From Myrica gale (taxonomy: Eukaryota > Streptophyta > Magnoliopsida > Fagales > Myricaceae): DNA of 64,000 bases. This document shows positions 49,213 to 58,532 of the stretch, piece by piece. A program made the position numbers and the translations under genes. Numbering within the stretch: position 1 is the first letter of the stretch; the number at the start of each line of letters is the position of its first letter. The notes beneath the pieces were generated by a model, which did not search any database, was not told the origin of the DNA, and was given only the letters and a program-made list of their open reading frames with translations. The DNA lies in assembly GCA_963930655.1 (NCBI GenBank), contig OZ005611.1, positions 24,849,001-24,913,000 on the forward strand. The letters are read 5' to 3'.

Positions 49213-50085
49213 TGGTATCGGAGCCCTCTGTTAATCGATTTTTGGTCTGTTAATACCTCAAATCGATTTCTCTGGCTATCTTCTAGTGGGTACTTCTTTT
49301 GTGTTGTTCTTTCACTAAAATTCGGACCTCTGTTCTTCGATTTTTGATGTTTCTATATCTCAAATCGATTTTAAGGGTCTCATAGTATTCTTTGGTGGAA
49401 AGAACGTCCTGGTCTGAAGTCCCACGCGCCCGCACGCGCCGTCACAAGGTTCTGCCGCTCAACCTTCCTGTTCACGCGCCTACACGCGCCCCCAACGCAT
49501 CGTATCACGCGCCCACCACGCGCCCTCGACTGAACTCACGCGCCTGCAAGCCGACCCTGTTCACGCTTCAGCCCGGCCCAGTTCACGCCTCAGCCCGGCC
49601 CAGTTCACGCCTCAGCCCGACCCAGTTCACGCGGTTTCGCCCGGCCCAGTCCACGCCTCCACCCGGCCCAGTCTCCCTCCGGCCCAGCTCCCGTCCGGCC
49701 CAGTCTCCCTCCGGCTTAGTCTCCCTCCGGCCCAGATCCCGTCCGGCCCAGACCCAGTCCGGCAACCCCAGCTCAGCCCGGCCATTCTCTGCACCGGCCG
49801 CCCACCGCCGGAAAACATTCCGGCCAGATCCAGTCCGGCGACCTCCAGCTCAGTCCGGCCATCCTCCGCACCGGCCGCCGCCCACCGCCGCCCACCGCCG
49901 GTGAGACATTCCAGCCGCCCCACCGGAAATCTTCCGCCGACCGCCGCCGACAACCTCATCCGACCGCCGACCGCCGCCGTCCGTACGTCGGAGCTCCGGC
50001 GAACCTCCGGCGACCTTGCACCATTTTTCGCGCTGGTTTCAACCGTGCCCTCCATTTGCTCTAATTCAATCAGCATCTCTCAAAT

Positions 50086-51156
50086 ATGGCTTCCACTAAT
50101 TATGTTAATGTCATTCGACCTATCGATATTGTTTTGGATGGCTCCAACTATAATGCTTGGGCCCAGCAAATGTCGGTCTTTCTCATTGGTCGTCGGTTAT
50201 GGCGTTTTGTAACTGGTGATAAAACGGAACCTCGAAAAGCTGACAAGGAAACTGCGGATGATTTCGCTGATCGTCTCGAGGTATGGGAAGCTACTCATTG
50301 TAAAATTTTATCTTGGTTCATCAATACCTCTGTTCCATCTATTCGCAGTCTTCTTCCCAAATTTCGGAATGCCCATCTTGCTTGGGAATTTTTGGCCAAC
50401 CGATACAATTGCTCTAGTGATGCCGCTCTCCAGTTTCAGCTCGAATCTAAGTTGTATCAGATGCATCAACAGCCTGGCCAATCTATTGCTGAGTTTCACT
50501 CTCAGGTGAGTAGTATCTGGGATCAACTCTCTCAAGCTGATCCCTCATTCCCTGATGCTAAGTCCACTGAACTTTTTTCTGAATATCGGGATCGTCGTCA
50601 GTTCATTCATTTTATGATGCGTATTCGGGATGATTTTGAGAATACTAGAGCATCTTTGCTTCATCGTTCTCCTTTGCCTACACTTAATGTTGCTCTTACT
50701 GAGCTCATTTCTGAGGAGACACGACAGCAGACTCGTCGGGTGCAGCCTTCTGATATGGTCATGGCCACTGCATCCTCTGATTCTATGGTCGCTGCTGCTC
50801 AGCCGCACCGTTTCTTTGGTAAATGTCACTATTGTAAGGAGGCCGGTCACCGGATTTCTGAGTGTGCAAAGAAAAAGGCTAAGGATGCTAGAGATGCTCA
50901 GAAAGCTAAGACATCTACTCCCACCTTCAAGAATTTTGCTGCTGTGTCTACCAATCCTTCAGTTTCCGGGTCATCTTCTACACCCATTTCCTCATCCTTG
51001 ACTGCAGCTGATCTCGAGGCAATTGTCCATCAGGTTCTATCTCGTTCTTCTACTGCATTGACCGTCTCCTCAGGTAACTCTTCCTCTTGGTTTCTTGATT
51101 CAGCCTGTTGCAATCATATGACTTCTGATTCTTCTCTCCTATTTGATAAACACCAT
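50086..51156 (+). CDS. Copia gag and start of protease
   Basis: Starts MASTNYVNVIRPIDIVLDGS, a typical Copia Gag opening with the UBN2-type domain (YNAWAQQMSVFLIG). The nucleocapsid zinc knuckle is CHYCKEAGHRISEC (CX2CX4HX4C). The protease active site begins as SWFLDSACCNHMT, with the aspartate present. The reading frame leaves Copia sequence near 51157 and continues only into composition-driven CCGGC-rich DNA, so the natural protease end is missing. Confidence 0.85.
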
Positions 51157-51382
51157 TGGCGCCCCGTCCGGCATTCCTCCGGCAACCTTCCGGCGTCTTC
51201 CCCATTCCGACGACCCTCTCCGGCCATCTTCAGGCGATTGTCGTCCTCTCCGGTCAGATTCCGGCCAACTTCCGGCGACTGTCTGCCCTTCTCCGGCCAT
51301 CCTCCGGCGCCATTTTTTCTTATGGGGAATTTATTTTTCTAGTCCAAACTCAACGTGTATCCACCTTGCGTTTGCGGGGGAG

Positions 51383-51620
51383 TATTAGAGTTAGTCCCAC
51401 ATTGCTAAAGCAATGTGGGCTATTGCAATCAAAGGCTTATAAATAAAGTCTCTCTGTAATCTCATCCTTACACCAGTGAGTACACACATCTGCCCATTTG
51501 GGTCTTCCCACAGTGGATGTAGGTCTATGGACCGAACCACTTAAATCTCGTGTCTCACTTCTCCTCTCTCTCTCTCTCTCTTAGTCTAAATTTTTATTCT
51601 CTTTTATTTTAGTCTTAACA
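51383..51620 (+). repeat. LTR 1 of the nested non-autonomous family
   Basis: It runs from TATTAGAGTTAG to ..GTCTTAACA, preceded by GCGGGGGAG (purine tract) and followed by TGGTATCGGAGCC. A perfect 10-bp inverted repeat, CCCACATTGC / GCAATGTGGG, lies at 51396-51419. Confidence 0.85.
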
Positions 51621-51810
51621 TGGTATCGGAGCCATTTCGATCCTGTGGCCCATTTTGGCTCAGGCTGGTCAGCACTCTTGTTGGCTTAGCTTGGCCTAGT
51701 TTCGGCCTAGTCCAGTCCGGCCTATTTTAGTTCTTCTCTTGGGCCTTCCGGCGCCCATCCGGCATCATTCCGGTAAAATTCCGGCATCTTCTCTAGGGCC
51801 TTCCGGCGCC

Positions 51811-52034
51811 CCGTCCGGCATTCCTCCGGGGACCTTCCGGCGTCTTCTCTCGGGCCTTCCGGCGTCCCGTCCGGCATTCCTCCGGCGACCTTCCGGCGTC
51901 TTCTTTCTGGCCTTCCGGTGCCCCGTCCGGCATTCCTCCGGCGACCTTCCGGCGTCTTCTCTCGGGCCTTCCGGCGCCCCGTCCGGCATTCCTCCGACGA
52001 CCTTCCGGCGTCTTCCCCATTCCGGCGACCCTTT
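51811..52034 (+). repeat. 56-bp tandem repeat, four units, CCGGC-rich
   Basis: CCGTCCGGCATTCCTCCG recurs at 51811, 51867, 51923 and 51979, each unit also carrying CTTCCGGCGTCTTC. It forms the interior of the nested non-autonomous element; a related single unit is at 51171. Because the period is not a multiple of three, open frames across it on both strands are not evidence of coding. Confidence 0.8.
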
Positions 52035-52197
52035 CCGGCCATCTTCAGGCGATTGTCGGCCTCTCCGGTCAGATTCCGGCCAACTTCCGGCGACTATCTG
52101 CCCTTCTCCGGCCATCCTCCGACGCCATTTTTTCTTATGGGGAATTTCTTTTTCTAGTCCAAACTCAACGTGTATCCACCTTGCGTTTGCGGGGGAG

Positions 52198-52435
52198 TAT
52201 TAGAGTTAGTCCCACATTGCTAAAGCAATGTGGGCTATTACAATCAAAGGCTTATAAATAAAGCCTCTATGTAATTTCATCCTTACACCAGTGAGTACAC
52301 ACATCTGCCCATTTGGGCCTTCCCACAGTGGATGTAGGTCTATGGACCGAACCACTTAAATCTTGTGTCTCACTTCTCCTCTCTCTCTCTCTCTCTTAGT
52401 CTAAATTTTTATTCTCTTTTATTTTAGTCTTAACA
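52198..52435 (+). repeat. LTR 2 of the nested non-autonomous family
   Basis: Same length and ends as LTR 1, with about six substitutions. It is followed not by a primer site but by a run of T and unrelated DNA, so it is the 3' LTR of the nested block. Confidence 0.85.
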
Positions 52436-52745
52436 TTTTTTTTTTTTATAGAATATTGTAAGCTATATTTGATTTGTGAAGAGTTCCACATAGAGACATC
52501 ACAGCCAAGAAGAGCTTCTAGCCCCTTAAACCTATTCTTATATAAAGGATATATAGAAGACGATTTCCAAGCATATATAAAATATTATGTGGACTCCACT
52601 GACTTGGGAGAGAGGGTAGCTACTGGGCTGCTGGCAGGCACGGAGTTCGACCGCTTCATCCAAGCCGATGACCTATGAAACCTGCAGCGGAACGACCCCT
52701 GGTGCGTTGTTGGCGAACACAAACATTGGCCTTGTTAAGACTTAA
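52436..52745 (+). other. Unidentified segment between nested LTR and Copia pol
   Basis: A 70-codon frame (52469-52678) reads ..NLFLYKGYIEDDFQAYIKYY.. and ..GLLAGTEFDRFIQADDL, then stops. It is not Copia sequence that I recognise and its base composition is unlike the LTRs. It could be a captured piece of a host or organelle gene. Confidence 0.35.
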
Positions 52746-55170
52746 AATTTTCTTTATTGATGATTATTCTCGTTACACATGGCTTTATCTCTTACATGAT
52801 CGATCTGAGTTATTACGTGTTTTTCGTGATTTTAAACAGATGATAAGAACTCAGTTCGACCGCACAATCAAAATTTTTCGTTCCGATAATGCCATGGAGT
52901 ATACCTCTGTCGCTTTTCTTAACACACTTAAAGAGGATGGGACTTTGTCTCATCGATCTTGTCCTTATACTTCCCAGCAGAATGGACGTGCTGAACGTAA
53001 GCATCTCCATATTCTCAACACTGTAAGATCTCTTCTCCTCTCTGCCACTCTTCCAGAATCATTCTGGGGAGAGGCTGCCCTTACAGCTGTTCATACCATT
53101 AATCGCGTTCCTTCTCCTACCACTTCAAACAAGACCCCTTATGAGCTCCTGCATGGAAAGGTACCAAATTATTCTCTCCTAAAAATTTTCGGTTGTGCAT
53201 GTTTTGTATTGCTACCTCCTCATGAGCGTACCAAACTTGAACCTCGTTCTCGTCTCTGTTGTTTCCTCGGTTATGGGATTGAACATAAAGGTTATCGATG
53301 TTATGATCCTATAACTCAGCGTCTTCGTGTATCCCGTCATGTTCAATTTTGGGAACACAAGTTCTTCACCAGTATGTCTCCATTTCCCGACACTTCTTCA
53401 TCTCTGTCTCATGTTTTTCTTGACTCCTGTATAGATATGTCTTTAGATTCTGATGCAGGTGTTGAAAGCTCCTTAAGTGACCATCCAACGTCTGTTCCTT
53501 CTGAGTCTGGACCGTCGCCTGATCCTGTCATCACTCCCGCTTCCACCCCCACTCCAGACCTTCGTCGAACTACTCGCGTAAGAGCCCCTCCATCTCATCT
53601 TAATGATTTCCATTGTTTTTCTGCTATTGCCACCCTTCATGAGCCTCGCAGTTATCGCGAAGCTAGTTCTGACCCCCTTTGGCAAAAAGCTATGACCGAC
53701 GAACTTCAGGCTCTTCACAAAACTCATACATGGGACTTGGTCGATTTGCCTCCTGGTAAGTCTGCAATTGGATGCAAGTGGGTGTACAAGATTAAGACAC
53801 GAGCTGATGGGTCGGTTGAACGCTACAAAGCTCGTCTTGTGGCACGAGGATTTACTCAGGAATACGGTATTGACTATGAGGAGACTTTTGCTCCTGTGGC
53901 ACGTCTTACTTCTTTTAGATCCTTACTTGCAGTTGCCGCCATTCGTCAGTGGAGCCTCTTTCAAATGGATGTTAAAAATGCATTCCTTAATGGTGATCTG
54001 GAAGAAGAAGTCTATCTCAAGCCTCCCCCGGGTCTTGAACACCCAGCTCAAAAGGTTTGCCGCCTTCGTAAAGCTCTTTACGGTCTCAAGCAGTCTCCTC
54101 GTACTTGGTTTTCCAAGTTCAGTTCAGTTATGGCTCAGCAGGGGTTCACCCCCAGTGCATATGATTCTGCTTTGTTTATCCGTCGATCTGAGAATGGTAT
54201 TGTCCTCCTTTTACTTTATGTTGATGACATGATTATTACAGGCGATGATCTTTCTGGCATTCAGACACTTCAGCGATTTCTTAGTCAACAGTTTGAGATG
54301 AAAGATTTGGGTTCTCTAAGTTATTTCTTAGGTCTTGAGGTCTCCTCTTGTTCCGATGGATATTATCTTTCTCAAGCTAAGTATGCATCTGAGCTCTTAT
54401 CTCGTGCCGGATTGACCGATAGTAAGACTGTTGATAGTCCTCTGGAGACGAATGTCAAACTTATTCCCAGCGAGGGCACCCTCTTAGATGATGCCACGCT
54501 CTATCGACAATTGGTTGGTAGCCTCATCTACCTCACGGTGACTCGTCCTGACATTTCCTATGCAGTCACCTTGGTCAGCCAGTTTATGCATTCCCCTCGC
54601 TCTACTCACTATGCAGCTGTTCTTCGGATTCTTCGATATGTAAAAGGGACTTTATTTCATGGGCTTCATTTCTCTGCTCGTTCCTCATTGGATCTTCAGG
54701 CATACTCTGATGCTGATTGGGCCGGCGATCCCACTGATCGTCGCTCTACCACTGGATATTGTTTCTTGCTTGGCACATCTCTTATCTCGTGGAAAAGTAA
54801 GAAACAGACTGTTGTCTCTCGTTCCAGTACAGAAGCTGAATATCGTGCCTTGGCTGATACTACCTCTGAACTCCTGTGGCTTCGGTGGTTATTGCACGAT
54901 ATGGGTGTTCCTTTTTCTGATAGCTCACCTCTTCATTGTGACAACACCAGTGCCATCCAGATAGCTCACAATGATGTTTTCCACGAGCGCACCAAACATA
55001 TTGAAATCGACTGCCATTTCATTCGTCATCATATCAAGCAAGATACTCTTCGCTTACATCATGTTTCTTCTGCAGATCAGCTTGCTGATATCTTCACCAA
55101 GGCTCATCCTCCTGGCCGTCATCGCGATTTAGTTGACAAACTCCAGTTAGCATCTTCGCTCCCAACTTGA
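52746..55170 (+). CDS. Copia pol: integrase core, reverse transcriptase, RNase H
   Basis: Integrase DDE residues are visible: FIDDYSRYTW, FRSDNAMEY and QQNGRAERKH. Reverse transcriptase shows WKKAM-type start (PLWQKAMTDEL), WVYKIK, KARLVARGFTQ, FAPVARLTS, QMDVKNAFLNGDL and the active site LLLYVDDMIITG. RNase H has YSDADWAGDPTDRRSTTGY and SSTEAEYRAL. It ends TGA at 55170. The frame has no internal stop. It lacks the integrase HHCC zinc finger and natural start; the preceding in-frame residues come from the foreign block. Confidence 0.9.
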
Positions 55171-55183
55171 GTTTGAGGGGGGG

Positions 55184-55456
55184 TGTTAGAATATTGCACA
55201 TATCTTCATATCTTCTTGATTCCGGAAGATCATGGAAATATATCTTCCATGATCTTCCTGAATCAGGACGATATTCTCATATCACGAAGATTGCGATTTA
55301 TGATCTGATTGAGATTTGTAATTATTCTGTTGATTTAGCTTCCTTGTATAGCTCTCTCCCTCCTCCTATAAAAGGATGGGTCATTGTACTGTTCAAACAC
55401 ACCTCTGAATATACAACACATTCTTCATTCTCTTTGTTCCTCTTTCTATTTCAACA
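55184..55456 (+). repeat. Copia right LTR
   Basis: It begins TGTTAGAATATTG, right after the purine tract 55175-55183, and ends TTTCAACA. By eye it is identical to the left LTR apart from the second base. Confidence 0.93.
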
Positions 55457-56302
55457 TCAACCATACATTTGGGGCTCCAGCCAAAGCGACAATGTTTTGA
55501 ACAGTCTGCATTGCAACTTGAAAGCGGGGGCTCTGGTGAAGTTTGTTACGGATGCACTGGAGGTCTAACTTGAAGTCCTGGGACCTTGTGTCTGGTTTCA
55601 GGATTGTGCCCCTGAAGGCAATGACGTATTTTGGGATGTTTAGGGCAGGGTCAGTTGGGTATTGGAATTCGAAGACGGCGCCGAATAGTGATATGTCAAC
55701 CTCGTCTGTGAGAACTTGATTTAGTTGGAAATGGAAGCCGTTCCACCAGGGTGGAGCTAGAGCTTGAGGTCCGTGGCGGTTCTGCTGGCGATCACGCTCA
55801 AGTATGTAGACTCCCTGAACCAAGCTGGCAGCGACAGACCTTCTGTGTTGTGCATTGGTCCTGCAAGAGGATCATAGATTGAAAAAAAGGATCCGGATTT
55901 TCTGGATTGCTTAGGTAAAGACTTCTTAAAATGTAAATTCATCTTAATTAATCGGGTCCTGGAAATTAAAGGACGTGGAAGATCCAAAATCTAAAGTCGT
56001 CCCTCGGTAAAATCAAGACTAAGTATGATGCTATTTTGGACCCGTTCATATTCTGCTGTGAGCAAGTTACATCATTATTTGAGAAGTAGTACTACTGTAT
56101 CATACAATTTCCATAATTGTTGACCTAATATTACGCTCTCTCAACCCTGCGTGTGTTGGACACCCAGGGCACGGTGAACAGATCATTCTGCCAAGCATCT
56201 AAATTTTTGTACTTGGCGAAGTATTGGTTAGTGGTCTTACCAGTCAACCGCGGTGAGATGTGTTGGACCTGAAAGGTTGAAAATTTCCCTATCAGAAGGC
56301 AT

Positions 56303-57455
56303 TACTCCTTATGTTTCTCTCTTCCTGATATCCTCTGCAATAAGCTGCCATTTTAGGAGAAGCAAAAGCCCATGATATATTGGATGGTATATGGAAACCG
56401 GAGTTCAGTGTGTTCAACATAATCTGTGTTGTGTGATTCAGAAACAAAATGGTAGTAAAACATCTCACATTTGTCTCTTTTTTGTTCCTGCTTATAATCT
56501 ACGTTGGACTCTGAATGAAGTAGGACCATGTAAAATTCGAAACCAAAGAATTAAGTACACCCAGGAGCATTCCTAACTTAAAAAGACAAAAAGGCAGAGC
56601 TCCATTCTTTCTTTCTTTTTATTTTGGATACTCTTGGGACATGTGATCTGTGTTCCAATCCCATGATAACTCTATATTTTAGGGGGTTCATTCTCCTAGT
56701 AAATACTAGCCAACAGATTTCTTAAACTTCTTAATTTGGAAAAGAATATCTAAAGTCGAGGTGGATTGAGCGACAGTACTAGAAAAGGGATCCGGGTATG
56801 CGGAGATCAAATTGTAGATCTTGGATTTATGTCTTCAATGTTTAGTTTCTTAAAAACTCAACTCCAGAAGCCAGACAACTGTTGCACAAAGGTGACAAAA
56901 AAAAAAACAGGTCCTTATTTAGATATATGTAAGCCAAGAAACTCGCATTTCCATTATATATCTCAAATTGGAACAATTTTGCGATTCACTAAAACGAAGA
57001 AGACAAGAAGGGAATTACCAACCTGTAAATAAGGGAGAAAAAGTGCTTGACAGTTTTGTTAAACTCCTTCATCCATTTGAGCCTCGTTGAGTATTCTGTA
57101 CATAGAAAGAGGGAGAGAGCTGGAAGGGAAAAAATGGAGGCCGAGATCAACTCAGATTGTTAGCCATCTAGAGGAGGGGTTTTCTGGGGGGACTCGGAGG
57201 GGAAGAGAGGGGACAGATTCAACGTCCAAATTTCGTGGGTGGCACTACTTGAGGAATTAAGCAATTTAGTTTTCCAGAAATTGCCTCAATACTTTCGTAA
57301 TTTCAATAACTTACCAGCCAAAAACAGTGAATAGCAGTAATAGCCCATCCATATATGGGATTTCTGGGTAAAATATGACAATAAGAATTTCCATGTGTGT
57401 TTCTGTATAAATATGGAAATATAGAATAAGGTTATTTATATATTGGTTAGACTCT
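56303..57455. other. Upstream region of lipase copy D
   Basis: Putative promoter and leader of copy D. The segment 57040-57130 is shared with 38806-38890. No other gene is supported. Confidence 0.45.
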
Positions 57456-57828
57456 GTCATGCCTAGAGCTGTCCAAGATCCGGTCCGGGTCGGTTCGGTC
57501 CGGTTTGGCCGGCTAAACCGGACATTTTGTAGAGCATATAGACCGGACCGGACCGGTCATATGATCGTTTGTTCCGGTCCGGTCCCCGGTTTAGCCGGTC
57601 CGGTCTGGGCCAGTTTGGGTCGGTTTTGGGTTGGATCATGCCATTTTTGGCCGGTTTTAGGGTTGGGTCATGACATTTTTGGCCAATTTCCGGTTTGGGC
57701 TGGTTTGGAGAGGTATACTCCGGTCCGGTCCCGAATTTCCATGAGGGTAACTCGGAATCGGACCGGAATACATCAGTTTACTGGTCCGGTCTGGTCCGGC
57801 CGATATTTTAAACAGCCTTAGTCATGCC
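57456..57828. mobile_element. hAT-type MITE made of CCGGTCCGGT words, 8-bp target duplication
   Basis: Element 57464-57820 (357 bp) lies between identical copies of GTCATGCC (57456-57463, 57821-57828). Its ends are TAGAGCTGT.. and ..ACAGCCTTA, inverted with one change, as in hAT elements. The interior is dominated by CCGGTCCGG and CCGGACCGG, which pair with each other, and by GGGTCGGTTTTGGG-like words. It codes for nothing. Confidence 0.85.
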
Positions 57829-58532
57829 AGTGTTTTGTTTGGAGATATTTAGTTTTTACTCTAAATAAATATAAAAAATTTATTTAAATCATTATTCTCC
57901 TCATTTTTTTTTTATAAACTTCAACACGTAACATTTTTAATACTCCAACATTTTAACAAACAAACAGCACCCTTATACTCCATGTGATTGCCATAAAAGG
58001 CTATAAAGCTTGGAATTTTACAGCTAACCAAAGTAAAAAAGAAATTGGTGGTCTATCCTCATCGTCTAGCCCAATGGCATCTGATGAGCCTACTTTTAAG
58101 AATAAAGTTCTACAGAATTCTCTAAAGTTGATCACTAAAATTGACTGCAATGCCACTTGCACAAAATTAGATGAAAAAAACAAATAATAAATGAGTAATA
58201 ATTAAAATAAATAGAACAATAAAATAGAGTTTCTATATTTTTATTTTTTAATAATATTTTCAATATGTATAGTAATTTTATCTTAGAGGCACCTCTCGTC
58301 ATTTTCCGTATAGTTTAACAGTAAAATCAAACGAAAGATTATTGATTATTTTAAATCTCTGATTTGTTTGGGTGCCAGATGAATTGTCCTGTATAAGGCG
58401 TTGCCATTGTTTTTTTTTCTCATTCATTTGTGTTCCCCCTTGAAAGAATGTCAATTAGAAGGCCAGTAAACGTTACTGAAACAACAATTACATTTGTTGA
58501 CAAAAAGAATTCCCTATCTACTTATCGTCCTC
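57829..58532. other. AT-rich spacer
   Basis: The stretch to 57970 resembles the AT-rich dispersed repeats (ends with AACAAACAAACAGCACC). No gene is supported before the WSD stop codon. Confidence 0.45.

Larger units (their letters stand above)
51157..52745 (+). mobile_element. Foreign block inside the Copia: pieces of a second LTR family plus unknown DNA
   Basis: In order: a CCGGC-rich internal tail with purine tract (51157-51382), an LTR (51383-51620), primer site TGGTATCGGAGCC and CCGGC-rich interior (51621-52197), a second LTR (52198-52435), and 310 bp of unknown DNA starting with a T run (52436-52745). The tail before the first LTR repeats the end of the interior before the second one, so this is a tandem internal-LTR-internal-LTR array with the leftmost LTR lost. 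The LTRs differ at about six positions of 238. No coding domains are seen in the family, so it is non-autonomous. Codons for the Copia protease end and integrase N-terminus are gone. Confidence 0.8.
48935..55461 (+). mobile_element. Copia LTR retrotransposon, 6517 bp, very young but chimeric
   Basis: The element (48940-55456) has 273-bp LTRs flanked by TCAAC at 48935-48939 and 55457-55461. The LTRs differ by one base only (second base, C in the left, G in the right copy). A primer site TGGTATCGGAGCC follows the left LTR, matching initiator-tRNA-Met types, and a purine tract GAGGGGGGG precedes the right LTR. A long leader (49213-50085) is rich in CACGCGCC and CCGGCCCAG words. Gag (50086 on) and the integrase core to RNase H (about 52746-55170) are open. 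The section between, which should hold the protease end and integrase zinc finger, is replaced by foreign DNA (51157-52745). It therefore cannot move on its own unless helped in trans. Confidence 0.92.
48369..56302 (-). pseudogene. At4g10955-like lipase copy D, disrupted by a Copia element
   Basis: Exon 1 is 56302-56241 (starts MPSDREIFNLSGPTHLTAVD), intron 1 is 56240-55861, and exon 2 starts at 55860. Exon 2 is cut by the 6.5-kb Copia, which lies in the codons just before the catalytic elbow (..NVWL / TGHSLGSAIALLAG); its second part is 48934-48369. With one target copy counted, the two parts are in frame and open, 343 codons in total, so the insertion is the only lesion I can see. The C-terminal third keeps NPADHICSGY and EALHLLPSAY. 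Compared with copy B it differs at many residues, so the duplication is not very recent although the insertion is. Confidence 0.88.

Noticed and set aside
49392..49904. 170-codon frame rich in Pro/Ala/Arg in the Copia leader, and the opposite-strand frame 49627-50076
   Set aside because: Open only because of CACGCGCC and CCGGCCCAG repeats; located between primer site and gag where plant Copia elements have non-coding leaders.
51722..52203. Several overlapping open frames on both strands
   Set aside because: They are readings of the 56-bp CCGGC-rich tandem repeat and the nested LTR.
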